A stretch of DNA of 64,000 nucleotides from Nitrososphaeria archaeon (GTDB lineage: Archaea; Thermoproteota; Nitrososphaeria; JACIWG01), in NCBI GenBank assembly GCA_029776065.1, contig JARVJP010000011.1, positions 62,001 through 126,000 of the forward strand, written 5' to 3'. Positions 17,019 to 25,796 of this stretch are shown one piece after another. Position numbers and translations under genes: made by a program. Positions within the stretch are counted from its first letter, which is position 1. The number at the start of each line of letters is the position of its first letter. The notes beneath the pieces are model-generated. The model saw only the letters and a program-made list of their open reading frames with translations. It was not told where the DNA came from and ran no database searches.

Positions 17019-17042
17019 TTGAACCTTTGAAGCACCAAATAA

Positions 17043-17116
17043 GGGCCTGTAGCTCAGCCAGGTAGAGCATCGGACTTTTAATCCGAGGGTCGAGGGTCCG
17101 AATCCCCCCAGGCCCG
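17043..17116 (+). tRNA. tRNA-Lys (anticodon TTT)
   Basis: A 74-nt cloverleaf: acceptor stem GGGCCTG/CAGGCCC with discriminator G, D arm with AGCTCAG...GAGC, anticodon stem TCGGA/TCCGA with loop CTTTTAA (anticodon TTT, Lys), and T arm. No intron; no encoded CCA. The T loop reads TCCGAAT, so position 55 is C instead of the nearly universal T (pseudouridine). The T stem GAGGG/CCCCC has one A-C mismatch (50-64). Both could be restored by C-to-U changes in the RNA, or the gene may be slightly degenerate. It begins 24 nt after the pilin operon. Confidence 0.93.
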
Positions 17117-17244
17117 CTCTATTTAGGGTCAGAAAGGTTAGCCTACCATAAGATGATAACTAAAGAAAAGTACAAGCATCTTTTTGAAGGGGCTCTTTAA
17201 TCTTAGGCTCTGTGTTTGATGAGAAGCTGGAATAGTGTTGTGTC

Positions 17245-17251
17245 AAAAAAA
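17245..17251 (-). terminator. Poly-T terminator of the small reverse-strand unit
   Basis: A run of seven T on the reverse strand (aaaaaaa on +), 25 nt after the stop of the mini-ORF at 17276. Oligo-T is the usual archaeal termination signal. Together with the TATA box near 17370 it brackets a transcript of about 100 nt. Confidence 0.45.
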
Positions 17252-17275
17252 GAAGGGAAAGTTTTATAGAAATCT

Positions 17276-17338
17276 TTATGGGTTCTTTTGCTCAGCAGGT
17301 TGCTGCTGAGGCTGCTCCTTCTTTTTTTTCTTAGCCAA
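17276..17338 (-). CDS. Candidate 20-residue Lys/Gln-rich microprotein or small RNA
   Basis: A TTG at 17338 opens a 20-codon frame: MAKKKKKEQPQQQPAEQKNP and a TAA. A strong TATA-like element (reverse strand TTATATATA, ~17368-17376) lies ~30-35 nt upstream and a T7 terminator follows, so a short transcript is likely. The composition (poly-Lys then Gln/Pro) resembles the flexible N-terminus of ribosomal proteins such as S25e, but no continuation is found in any frame. The DNA also encodes an 8-bp perfect hairpin (17291-17310), so the product might equally be a structured RNA. I do not recognise a family. Confidence 0.35.
   Translation of the reverse strand: MAKKKKKEQPQQQPAEQKNP
17291..17310. 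repeat. Perfect 8-bp inverted repeat with 4-nt loop
   Basis: CTCAGCAG-GTTG-CTGCTGAG lies inside the mini-ORF described at 17276-17338. It would form a stable stem-loop in either RNA strand. Confidence 0.6.
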
Positions 17339-17367
17339 GAAGGTCAGGTTGGCAATGGAAAAGTACG

Positions 17368-17376
17368 TTATATATA
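17368..17376 (-). promoter_or_regulatory. TATA box of the small reverse-strand unit
   Basis: Reverse-strand AACTTATATATAAC, a near-ideal archaeal TATA box. Expected transcription start is near 17345, leaving a leader of about 7 nt before the TTG at 17338. Confidence 0.5.
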
Positions 17377-17669
17377 AGTTTTGTTTTCCAAATTCGTTTA
17401 CCTTATGTTTAAAACACGGCTTTAGTGGAGTGCGGCGGAGTCTAGAATATGGTATTAAAAACGTGTGAAAGCAATTTTTGCGTATTATTTAGCCTTCTAG
17501 AAGCTGTTAAAGTTTCTGTATGCATTCTAAGGATATCAGTTTACCATTAGAAATGTCTGCAGCCTTCTCATCTTAGGGCTTGGTGTAACTTAATAGCCAA
17601 TAAAGCTTTCATTTGCCAAGTTTAATATAGACTTCTGCTTTCTTAACTAATAGAAACGCTTAAATGGAA

Positions 17670-17694
17670 AGCTATCCCACTTTATAGCTGTGGG
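17670..17694. promoter_or_regulatory. Interlocked inverted repeats, probable VapB operator
   Basis: AGCTAT (17670-17675) pairs with ATAGCT (17684-17689), and CCCAC (17676-17680) pairs with GTGGG (17690-17694), giving two interlocked palindromes with the same 14-nt period. They end 3 nt before the antitoxin's TTG and lie just downstream of a TTAAAT box (~17660). AbrB-type antitoxins autoregulate by binding palindromes at their promoters, so this is the expected operator site. Confidence 0.5.
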
Positions 17695-17697
17695 AAA

Positions 17698-17940
17698 TTG
17701 GAGGAGACTCAACTTAAGATCGACTCTAAAGGTAGACTCTACATTCCACCAGAAATAAGGGAACAGATTGGAGAGACAGCTATACTCAAGAAAACGGATG
17801 AAGGATACCTAATAGTTCCTGGCAAGCCTAGAAATTTCTTAGACAACTTCAATAAAGTTATAATATCGAAGCCCACTAGAACAGGCAAACCCGAAAACTG
17901 GCCACCATCAAAGATGAAGAGAATATGGTGTACAACCTAG
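17698..17940 (+). CDS. AbrB-type antitoxin (VapB-like)
   Basis: 80 residues from a TTG. The N-terminal half, QLKIDSKGRLYIPPEIREQIG, is the swapped-hairpin SpoVT/AbrB DNA-binding domain. The C-terminal half (NFLDNFNKVIISKPTRTGKPENWPPSKMKRIW) is the unstructured, basic/proline-rich tail that wraps the toxin active site in this family. The stop codon is followed after one base by the VapC ATG. It would neutralise the toxin and repress its own promoter through the palindrome directly upstream. The start is placed where a TATA-like box and operator leave almost no leader. Confidence 0.85.
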   Translation: MEETQLKIDSKGRLYIPPEIREQIGETAILKKTDEGYLIVPGKPRNFLDNFNKVIISKPTRTGKPENWPPSKMKRIWCTT

Positions 17941-17941
17941 A

Positions 17942-18373
17942 ATGATTATAGGACTGGATACTAATATCGTATGTTATTCGCTCGACTCAGCGTATCCTGA
18001 GCATGAAAAACTCAAGAACCTGTTAATCAGCCTCTCCCCAGAAAACCGTGTAGCCATTAATCCTACAATACTACATGAGATATATCACACTCTTGTCTTT
18101 GGCCAAAAATGGGTTCCTAGCGAAGCTGTGAGAAGGTTGAAAATGCTGTTGGAGCATCCATACATCGAATTTTTTAATCAAACAAAGAAAACCTGTATTA
18201 TAGCACTTAATTTAGCCTTGAAACATAAACTAGGAGGAAGAGACGCTCTAATAATAGCTAACTTCATTACGAACAAAATTCCTATTATCTACACCAATGA
18301 TCAAGAACTTCTCGTCTTAAAAAGAATTGTCTGGAAAGACTTCTATGTAGCCTTTAAAAATCCTTTAGATTAG
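17942..18373 (+). CDS. PIN-domain ribonuclease toxin (VapC-like)
   Basis: 143 residues with the PIN fold: GLDTN (Asp6) at the first strand, ILHEIYHTL (Glu, ~residue 45), GGRDALIIANF (Asp, ~residue 100) and YTNDQEL (Asp, ~residue 120). These four acidic residues bind Mg2+ for RNA cleavage; VapC toxins commonly cut tRNA or rRNA. All are intact, so the toxin should be active. Forms a bicistronic toxin-antitoxin module with the gene one base upstream. Confidence 0.88.
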   Translation: MIIGLDTNIVCYSLDSAYPEHEKLKNLLISLSPENRVAINPTILHEIYHTLVFGQKWVPSEAVRRLKMLLEHPYIEFFNQTKKTCIIALNLALKHKLGGRDALIIANFITNKIPIIYTNDQELLVLKRIVWKDFYVAFKNPLD

Positions 18374-18976
18374 AGTTGGCAATGTGAAGGAAAGCTGCTA
18401 AAGCATAGGCTTCATCTGGATGTATTTGGATAAGTGTGGTTTGTGCTAATCTTTTCCTCATTATGTTTTAGCATGCTGTTGTGGTAATGTTTGTGTTAAA
18501 GTGGTGTAAGGTCCAACTTTTAGACCTTTCCCCCATGAAATTGGTAGAATGACGACTTAGAGACTATGGCAGTTAACCTGAAACTGCTCTGATCAAATAA
18601 GCTTACGGATTGTTGGTTGGTGAGATTCATATATAGTATTTCAAGTAAACTTTTAATACAACTATATTAAAACAAATGTTTTATAAAGTAGTTGCTTTAA
18701 TCGAGTAAATAAGCATAACTCTGACTACCTGATAAATAGTCAAAGGAGGCTTGTGAGGGAAAAAAAGGCTTTTATAGCTTAATATCTTTAATTAAGAGTA
18801 GTAATATCTATCCAAGAACGAATATATAAATTACTAGTTCGATTATTTAGTAGCATCGAGGAAGGTTTAAACTAAAAGAATTTTTCTCTGTCAATTTTTA
18901 AACATAATGAATATACTTTACATTTCTTAAATAAAAAAAATTTAATAATTCTTATTCAGTTGATTATGGAGGGATA
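18374..18976. other. Intergenic region without a recognisable gene
   Basis: About 600 nt, increasingly A/T-rich toward the aminotransferase gene. I see no convincing reading frame or tRNA. There are weak C/D-like words (ATGACGA near 18550 and CTGA near 18587) but no full pair. A GGAGGG ribosome-binding site at 18968-18973 belongs to the next gene. Confidence 0.5.
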
Positions 18977-20305
18977 TTGTTGGAAATATCAAATTTTAAA
19001 AGGTCTGAACAGTTATTAGAACGCGCTTTAAAGGTGACCCCTTATGGAGTTCACAGTATGGCCAGAAGTACTCTAACGAGTGGTAAAGTGTCCGGTTTTC
19101 CTATTCAATGTCCAAAATTCTTTAATAAAGCAAAAGGTTCAAGGGTCTTTGATGTGGATGGGAACCAATATACCGACAACCTTTTAGGGCTGGGGCCTAT
19201 AATACTGGGGCACTGTCATCCTGGAGTTAATGAGTTTGTAAAAGAACAGATCGAAAAAGCAGATATGTTTGGTGCAAATAGTGAAATTGAAGTAGAGCTT
19301 AGTGAAAAAATTGTTAAAAATGTACCTTGTGCAGAAAAAGTAATTCTCTTGAATACAGGAACGCAAGCTAATACTATGGCTGTAAGAATGGCTAAATCTT
19401 ACACTGGAAGAGAGAAAGTCATAAGATTTGAAGGTCATTATCATGGGTATTGGGATTGGAGTTTATTTGATCGTGTGCCTGTGGGAAAATGGCGATATGC
19501 AGGAATATCTAAGAAGGTAGTTGAAGAAAATATAATTTTGCCATGGAATGATTTAGATTTGGTGGAGCGTTTTCTAAAAGATTATGGAAATGAAATTGCA
19601 GCTATAATATGCGAACCTATTGTGTTTAATTGCAACGCTATAATGCCAGAACCTGGTTTTCTTGAAGGTTTACGAAAAATTACTAAAGACTATGGTATTG
19701 TGTTGATATTTGATGAAGTTGTGACAGGGTTTAGAGTAAGTTTAGGCGGTTTCCAAAGTAAGTTTGGTGTCATTCCTGATTTAGCAGCTTTTGGTAAAGC
19801 AATAGGAAACGGTTATCCAATAGCGGCACTGGCTGGTAAGAAAGAGATAATGGAAACTCGTAGTTATTATGGAGGAACATTTAATTCTCATCCTTTTTGT
19901 GTAGCCGCATCTTTGGCTACAATAACTGAACTTGAAAAGCCTGGAGTATACAAATACATATATGATATAGGAGAAACCATTATTAAAGGGCTAAGAGATG
20001 CTATCGAAGACACTGGTATTGAAGCGATAGTGCAAGGCGTAGGCTCTTGCTTTGCAATTACCTTTACAGAACTAAAAAAAATTAAAAACTATCAAGAAGC
20101 GCACATGCCGAGTGTAATTCCCCATGATATAAGAGCCGTAGTCTTTTACCAAGAAATGATAAAGAGAGGTATTTTAAATAACGTAGCAAATGGTTTCCGT
20201 TGGTGTATATGTGCAGCACATACCAAAGAAGAAGCTAGTAAAACTATTGAAATAGCAGAAGAAGCTTTCAAGAAGGCAAAAAAGGTTATACTTTCAAGTC
20301 AATAA
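18977..20305 (+). CDS. Class III PLP-dependent aminotransferase, glutamate-1-semialdehyde aminomutase-like
   Basis: About 442 residues. Start is TTG at 18977 or the adjacent TTG at 18980, the latter with better spacing from GGAGGG (18968-18973). Class III fold-type I features: GTQANTMAVRMAK, FEGHYHGYWDW, LIFDEVVTGFRVSLGG (PLP-binding Asp) and AFGKAIGNGYPIAAL (Schiff-base Lys). The closest known enzyme by motif is HemL, but that family has FDEVMTGFR and sits with heme genes. Here the neighbours are a sugar kinase, phosphoesterase and nucleotidyltransferase. An aminotransferase acting on a keto or amino sugar-like or beta-amino acid substrate is likely; the reaction is open. Confidence 0.85.
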   Translation: MLEISNFKRSEQLLERALKVTPYGVHSMARSTLTSGKVSGFPIQCPKFFNKAKGSRVFDVDGNQYTDNLLGLGPIILGHCHPGVNEFVKEQIEKADMFGANSEIEVELSEKIVKNVPCAEKVILLNTGTQANTMAVRMAKSYTGREKVIRFEGHYHGYWDWSLFDRVPVGKWRYAGISKKVVEENIILPWNDLDLVERFLKDYGNEIAAIICEPIVFNCNAIMPEPGFLEGLRKITKDYGIVLIFDEVVTGFRVSLGGFQSKFGVIPDLAAFGKAIGNGYPIAALAGKKEIMETRSYYGGTFNSHPFCVAASLATITELEKPGVYKYIYDIGETIIKGLRDAIEDTGIEAIVQGVGSCFAITFTELKKIKNYQEAHMPSVIPHDIRAVVFYQEMIKRGILNNVANGFRWCICAAHTKEEASKTIEIAEEAFKKAKKVILSSQ

Positions 20306-20494
20306 TCTATTTCTCCTAAAACCTTATTTCATAAATTTATTAATGTTAACTATTTGTGTTAGAATTTTTCTCTTCAATCGTTGATAAAACTATAAGATAA
20401 GTGTACAAGGATTCATCAAACTATATCTTTTTTTGTTATCATACTTTTCTTCCTGCCTACCAAATAGAGAACCAAAATAAAGAAAAAACTATGG

Positions 20495-22003
20495 TTATTG
20501 CATAGTAGAGTGGTATATTCCAGATAGTTTTGAATAAGCCTCTTTAAAATTGTTATAAAGAGGATTATAAACATTGTAGTATTTTTCTCTTGGTTTCACC
20601 TCGAACATTACTGGAAGAAGTGCGTCAAGATCTTCAACCTTTTTGTAAACGTTTAAGCCTACTGCTGCGGTCAATGCCGCCCCTATGGCCCCAGCATACT
20701 GGGGCCACTTAACCACTTGTATGTTCTTTCCTGTTATGTCTGCAAAAATTTGTGCCCAAACTTTACTCTTCATTCCTCCACCTATTGAACGTAACGAATT
20801 AATTTTAAGTCCTGTAAGTTGTTCAACTAATTCTAATATCCATCTTATGTTATAGGCCACGCCTTCCATTATCGCTCTAATTAAATGTGCTTTAGTGTGA
20901 GTGAAACTTAACCCTATGAAAGCTCCCCGTGCGTAGTCATCTCTTATAGGTGCTCTCTCACCCCACATCCATGGTGTGAAAATTAAATTCTTGGCACCAG
21001 CATCCACTTTTTTAGCCATTTCATCAATAAGAGTATATGGGTCTTTGCAAGATCTGTTTGCCTCCTCCAATAAATCTTTTGCAAAGTTGTCTTTAAACCA
21101 TTCAATACAACTAGAGGCGTTTTCTGTTTCGAAACCAAGTACCCATTTAGTTGGGTCAACACCTAGCATAGTAAAAAATCTTCCTTTTGGATCAACATAC
21201 TTCTCTTTGACTGATAAAGCTACCCAACCAGATGAACCAACATATAAATGTGCTCGCCCATATTTGATAGCGCCAGCGCCAACGACTGCACAAGGAAAAT
21301 CTCCTGCCCCGCATATAACCGGTGTTCCTTTTTGTAATCCTGTTTCTCTAGCCGCTTGACTTGTTATCTCACCTACTGTTTCAGTAGACTGGGCAACTTT
21401 AGGTAACTTGTCTATCGGTATATCAAGAATTGAGCATACTTCTTTAGACCATTCTCTTTTTTCGATGTCAAACGCAATTGCTTGAGCACAAGTCAAATCT
21501 GTAATAAAATTTCCAGTAAATTTATAAACAATGTAATCTTTGCAATCAAGAATTTTATAAGCTTGGTTGAAAGTATTTGGTTTATTTTCTTTAAGCCACA
21601 AAATCTTGGAAATAGGATCTTTTGCGCTTACATCCAAACCAACATTTTCTTTAATCCACTTAGCTTGACGCTCACTCCTTAGGTCCAGCCATGTCATGCA
21701 TGGTCTAAGAGGTTTGCCCTTTTTGTTCACTGGGAGTGTGCCTAGCATTTGGGCACAAAAACTAACACCAAGTATGTTATCGGGTGATATCTTAGATGTT
21801 TTTATAACTTTTTTTGTTGTTAAAATTACAGCCTTCCACCATTCATCCGGATCCTGTTCAGCCCAGAGAGGTTTTACATGAATTAATTTGTAGCGTTCCG
21901 TCGCGGAACTTATCATGTTTCCTCTCAAATCAGTTATTACTGCTTTTGTTCCACTAGTTCCTATGTCATAAGCAATTAAATACTTACTATACTCATTGAC
22001 CAT
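20495..22003 (-). CDS. FGGY-family carbohydrate kinase (xylulokinase-like)
   Basis: About 502 residues from the ATG at 22003. A TTG 30 nt upstream is in frame, but the TATA-like box (reverse strand TTTATATAGC, ~22036-22046) would place the transcript start after it. N-terminal phosphate-1 motif YLIAYDIGTSGTKAVI; FGGY signature-like region MTWLDLRSERQAKW; ATP-binding C-terminal lobe with CGAGDFPCAVVGAGAI and SIGGGMKSKVWAQIFADITG. Length and motifs fit xylulokinase/glycerol kinase relatives. Substrate unproven. It is transcribed toward the aminotransferase gene and downstream of the metallophosphoesterase gene with its own promoter. Confidence 0.88.
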   Translation of the reverse strand: MVNEYSKYLIAYDIGTSGTKAVITDLRGNMISSATERYKLIHVKPLWAEQDPDEWWKAVILTTKKVIKTSKISPDNILGVSFCAQMLGTLPVNKKGKPLRPCMTWLDLRSERQAKWIKENVGLDVSAKDPISKILWLKENKPNTFNQAYKILDCKDYIVYKFTGNFITDLTCAQAIAFDIEKREWSKEVCSILDIPIDKLPKVAQSTETVGEITSQAARETGLQKGTPVICGAGDFPCAVVGAGAIKYGRAHLYVGSSGWVALSVKEKYVDPKGRFFTMLGVDPTKWVLGFETENASSCIEWFKDNFAKDLLEEANRSCKDPYTLIDEMAKKVDAGAKNLIFTPWMWGERAPIRDDYARGAFIGLSFTHTKAHLIRAIMEGVAYNIRWILELVEQLTGLKINSLRSIGGGMKSKVWAQIFADITGKNIQVVKWPQYAGAIGAALTAAVGLNVYKKVEDLDALLPVMFEVKPREKYYNVYNPLYNNFKEAYSKLSGIYHSTMQ

Positions 22004-22094
22004 TTTTAAATCATTTATTGAATATAATTTCAATTGCTATATAAAACTTTTATAACATAACCTATAGCTCATTATATTGTCTTTTTAGAATAGG

Positions 22095-23054
22095 TTACCC
22101 ACTGGTAAAAAGATAACTTTTAACACTCTTCTCATCAATATTAATTATACAACCACGAAGGACTCCCTCGCCATACTCACTTCCAGGGTTAATGCATAGT
22201 GTCTGATTAATTTTTTCAGCGCCTCGTGACTCATGTATATGTCCATGAAGACCCAAGAGTGGGCCGTATTTTTCAATACTTTTACGGACTGCTATACTGC
22301 CTACAGGAATCATTAATGGTGAACCACCCGACATAACTGGAGTTAAGTTTTCATCAACTTTTGGTGCAATGTCAAGTAAAGTATTAAATGGTGGGCAGTG
22401 AAAGTTGAAAATGCAGCTGCTTATGTTTCTAACTCTGGAAGCCATATCTTCAATTTTTTCAATCAATTTTTCTTCTGGGATATCTCTAGGTGCATTCCAT
22501 GGAGTAGTATTACTATATCCTGTACTTATCATCTCATGTTTATCATCTAAATAAACAACTTTTCCTTCTGGATTAATTATATAGTCTCCTTCAAGACCTT
22601 TGAATGCTTGATCAATTATGAAGTCGTCGTCATTACCTGGTAAAAGAAATAATTTGACATTTTTCCCCTTTAAATGTTTTTCAGCCATCAGCAACCATCT
22701 CCTTATAGATTCTAGCATTAAGTCTTTAAAAACTAAATCCTGTTTCTTTTTATTTGATTTAAATTCTTCAAGTTCCTCTTGAGTGGTACACCAAGGATAC
22801 CATCCATTAACTCTAATTTCATTTTTTACTTTTTCTAATTCTTCCATGTTTTTCATCATATAACTTGCTCCTAATAACTTTGTTACGAACGTCCCATCCT
22901 TTTGTCTTATTATAGGAATTATTGCTTTTCCAGTAAGGTCACCACATACATTAATTATATTTGGTTTATATAGATCTATACTACGAAGAAGTTTACTAAA
23001 GCAGAATTCAGAGCCGTGAAGATCTGATACGTGAAATATTCTTGTTAATTTCAT
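22095..23054 (-). CDS. Calcineurin-like metallophosphoesterase
   Basis: 319 residues with the complete metal site in order: HVSDLHGS (D, H), NVCGDLTG (GD), LPGNDDDF (GND), FNFHCPPF (H) and LGLHGHIHESRG (GHxH). The family hydrolyses phosphomono- or diesters using two metal ions. An unusual ~60-residue insertion (residues ~65-125) lies between the GD and GND motifs and may define substrate. The start is clear: GGAGGT 7 nt before the ATG. The gene follows the nucleotidyltransferase gene by 4 nt and the two are very likely co-transcribed. Confidence 0.88.
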   Translation of the reverse strand: MKLTRIFHVSDLHGSEFCFSKLLRSIDLYKPNIINVCGDLTGKAIIPIIRQKDGTFVTKLLGASYMMKNMEELEKVKNEIRVNGWYPWCTTQEELEEFKSNKKKQDLVFKDLMLESIRRWLLMAEKHLKGKNVKLFLLPGNDDDFIIDQAFKGLEGDYIINPEGKVVYLDDKHEMISTGYSNTTPWNAPRDIPEEKLIEKIEDMASRVRNISSCIFNFHCPPFNTLLDIAPKVDENLTPVMSGGSPLMIPVGSIAVRKSIEKYGPLLGLHGHIHESRGAEKINQTLCINPGSEYGEGVLRGCIINIDEKSVKSYLFTSG

Positions 23055-23058
23055 GCAA

Positions 23059-23841
23059 TTAACCTCCTATTTCATCGACTTCAGAGTACCATTTCTTCTT
23101 CGTACCTATCTTTGAACGTAATCTCCAAGATAGAGTTTTCGGCTCACATTCAATAATGTCTAAAAGTTTATCGATTTTTGATCTAATATCTGTATTATCT
23201 TTTTTGGATATCCATTCATATTTATCTAGCATTTTTTGAACTTTATTTAAATTTGTTTTTACGGTGTAGTAAAATCCCCAGTCGCTTGACAATAATTGGG
23301 CAATATATTTCGCATTAATTAAATCATTATCATTATCTCCGATCTCATGTGTTGCAAGGAGTAGTATCGTGTCCTTAATATCCTTCTCATTTATTTTCAC
23401 TATCTGCATTTTTTCTAAGAGTAGCATAGCAATAGGAATCGTAGGATAATCGACCTCAAGTTTTTTATTAAAATAAATTGTATGGCACATTTCCAGTTTG
23501 TCCACAAAGACGTCGATGAATTTTTCCAAGTTGTCTCGTTCAAAATATCGTAACTGTTTTCCTCCGTGAATTATGTTAAATCTTGTAAAAGGAACATAAC
23601 CTTCTTCAATAAATAAAGAATCAAGACTAGGTGAATCTCTCGAATATGTAGCAAAGTCTATGTCAGTAAGCTTTCTTTCATTTGTAAATGCACTTAAAAT
23701 TGGGCAGCTTGGAGGTACATGAACTCTAATAGCGCATGCGCCAATTAACCTTAAAATTAAATTCTTTTCTTGTGCCTTCTCAATTAAATGCAAAGCGTCA
23801 TTAATAAGATCTTTTGAATTTACGTGAGTATTTCCTTTCAC
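23059..23841 (-). CDS. Nucleotidyltransferase-fold protein (AbiEii/minimal NTase-like)
   Basis: 260 residues from a GTG preceded by GGGAGGT. The N-terminal half has the pol-beta fold outline: RLIGACAIRVHVPP (the G-x-A-R-H type motif of AbiEii-like enzymes), then DIDFATYS (paired acidic residues for metal), and later DVFVDKLEM. The C-terminal half is helical. It is not recognisable as a specific enzyme. The closest grouping is predicted nucleotidyltransferases of the AbiEii/DUF1814 type, some of which are toxins and others phage-defence proteins. The tight pairing with a metallophosphoesterase is noteworthy. No adjacent antitoxin-like regulator is visible. Confidence 0.62.
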   Translation of the reverse strand: MKGNTHVNSKDLINDALHLIEKAQEKNLILRLIGACAIRVHVPPSCPILSAFTNERKLTDIDFATYSRDSPSLDSLFIEEGYVPFTRFNIIHGGKQLRYFERDNLEKFIDVFVDKLEMCHTIYFNKKLEVDYPTIPIAMLLLEKMQIVKINEKDIKDTILLLATHEIGDNDNDLINAKYIAQLLSSDWGFYYTVKTNLNKVQKMLDKYEWISKKDNTDIRSKIDKLLDIIECEPKTLSWRLRSKIGTKKKWYSEVDEIGG

Positions 23842-24070
23842 TTTACCTCCCGAATTTTATAAAAGCCTTACTATTTAAATTTTCATCTTTTTTATATATA
23901 AAAGCAAGAAATATATATTTTTGCCACGTTTTCTGTAATTGCTGAATGATATATTTCATATATTTATATAAGGGTAACTCTTGTGTTAGCTAAATCATAT
24001 CTCACTATGTGGATTGAGTGCTCCCGTTTTCTTGAAAAGTCTTATTTATAATAAAAAAGAAAAGGGGTGA

Positions 24071-25666
24071 TTATTCTGGAGGTACCTCTTTGTAAACTAG
24101 TGAAGTGTCAAGTCCTCTACGTGACCAATAGATCTTCGATAGTAGCCAGATTATGGGACCTAAAAGCAGTAGAATAATCATGAATATCCATACCCCTATA
24201 TTTGGTGGCCCACCATATTCAGGGTGAATAATGACATAGATGGCAGCAAATGCGAAGAAAGTAAATGATATAGCCGCTGATAAGAGCGTTAGTACTTTGT
24301 GTTTTTTTACCACGTCAGCGTGTTCATAGAGGTTTTTTCCAATTACTGGGAACAACAGTACTGAGGCTGCTATAAGTACAATATTTAATAGACTAATTGA
24401 TCTGTAGGGCAGCCCTATGTATACGACGCCTGCGGCGTAATAGCAACTAAAAGCTAAGCCAATCTCATATATTATGCCGAAGAAAAGTATGTTGACCCAA
24501 GGGGTATGATGTTTTTTATCAACTTTTGAAAAGAATGTTGGAAGAAATCTGTCAAAGCTAAAGGCTAGCCAATAACGACTTGACACTATATAGGAAACAG
24601 CTACTAGACCAAGACATCCACTTAACAGCCCAAGTGGTATTATCACTGCGAGGATAGGGTTTAAGCCTGTTGCAATAACCGCGTAGAGGAAAGGATCGGC
24701 AGGAGCTGGAACTGTCCATAATTCTGGTTTACTGTAAAAAAGATACATTGAGCTATAAATGAATTTTTGGCCGACTACATTCTGCTGTGCCCAACACATT
24801 ATGAATAATACTACTGCTCCTAAAGCGACGCAAGCTAAAGTTGCTATTGGTATACTTCTTCTTGCAGACTTTATCTCACCTGCAAATGAGATCGACGCTG
24901 CATATCCAATGTTCATTTCATAAGTGCAGGCTATAAGACCGAAAAGTGCTCCAAATGTGCCAAGGCCTATAGGTATATACTCATAGCCATTGCTTATAGC
25001 AGTGTTAATAACCTGATCGTATGTTAAGTAAGACCCAAATAAGTTGTTCCATTGTGTTATAAAGTATTGGTTAGAACTGAATAATAAAGTGAATCCAGAC
25101 ACTAAACCAGCAATAGTTCCAAGAATAGCCATCGTAGATATCCATTTAAGAGATAGTTTAAGAGATTTAATATTTACTATGGCGAAGACCCAGATCAATA
25201 TTGAGACGATGAGAAACCTCACATTAGGATCTTGGAGTGTTGTTGAAATCGAGGACATCGCTGGGTTGTTCAAAGAAATACCTAAACATGTAAAGATTGT
25301 ACCTAACCCGCCATAGATACCCCAATCTATAAATCCGGGAGTGACTAAAGCACCAATTACTTGTAGAGCGAATATCGTTGACGTTACAACGTAGGGTGGA
25401 AGTATTCTACTTGCCCACACGTAATCTCCTCCTGATCTAGGAAACTGACTAGTCATAATTGATAGAAGTATTGCGTGAGTAGTGACAGGTATTAGACTTA
25501 GCAGAAAAATTGTTGGAACATCCCATCCTGGGAACATCCACGCTGTAAGAAATACATAAAATCCTGGTAATCCGATTTGAAGTTGTGCTATATTAGACAT
25601 TAGAGCTTGGAACCACGAAGCCTCTCTAACCACGCCGGTGGCCTTCCTTGTAAAGACTTCAGCCAT
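24071..25666 (-). CDS. APC-superfamily amino acid permease
   Basis: 531 residues with 12-14 hydrophobic helices. The N-terminal part contains SQFPRSGGDYVWASRILPP, the conserved motif after helix 2 of amino acid/polyamine/organocation transporters, and later FAGEIKSARRSIPIA, another family hallmark. The protein would import amino acids or a related compound with H+ or Na+. Its divergent neighbour is glutamate dehydrogenase, which suggests use of amino acids as carbon and energy source. The gap 23842-24070 upstream of the nucleotidyltransferase gene carries no gene I can recognise. Confidence 0.88.
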   Translation of the reverse strand: MAEVFTRKATGVVREASWFQALMSNIAQLQIGLPGFYVFLTAWMFPGWDVPTIFLLSLIPVTTHAILLSIMTSQFPRSGGDYVWASRILPPYVVTSTIFALQVIGALVTPGFIDWGIYGGLGTIFTCLGISLNNPAMSSISTTLQDPNVRFLIVSILIWVFAIVNIKSLKLSLKWISTMAILGTIAGLVSGFTLLFSSNQYFITQWNNLFGSYLTYDQVINTAISNGYEYIPIGLGTFGALFGLIACTYEMNIGYAASISFAGEIKSARRSIPIATLACVALGAVVLFIMCWAQQNVVGQKFIYSSMYLFYSKPELWTVPAPADPFLYAVIATGLNPILAVIIPLGLLSGCLGLVAVSYIVSSRYWLAFSFDRFLPTFFSKVDKKHHTPWVNILFFGIIYEIGLAFSCYYAAGVVYIGLPYRSISLLNIVLIAASVLLFPVIGKNLYEHADVVKKHKVLTLLSAAISFTFFAFAAIYVIIHPEYGGPPNIGVWIFMIILLLLGPIIWLLSKIYWSRRGLDTSLVYKEVPPE

Positions 25667-25763
25667 TGCTCTCTCTTAAACCTTGCCTTACCTCACTTAT
25701 ATACTTTATTACTACTTCATGATTTAACCAAATTTTTTTATTTAAAAACTCTTTTGATAAGAA

Positions 25764-25773
25764 AAATTTATAG
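25764..25773 (+). promoter_or_regulatory. TATA box of glutamate dehydrogenase
   Basis: aaatttatag is centred ~27 nt upstream of the ATG at 25797, so the mRNA should start at or next to the initiation codon. Confidence 0.6.
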
Positions 25774-25796
25774 CTACGACTAATTTAGAATTAAAT

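Noticed and set aside
18540..18600. C/D-box small RNA in the gap before the aminotransferase
   Set aside because: Only an imperfect C box (ATGACGA) and scattered CTGA words; no paired C'/D' and no guide evidence.
18977..20305. Calling the aminotransferase glutamate-1-semialdehyde aminomutase (hemL)
   Set aside because: The FDEVVTGFR motif and the neighbours (kinase, phosphoesterase, NTase) do not fit heme synthesis; a paralogue is more likely.
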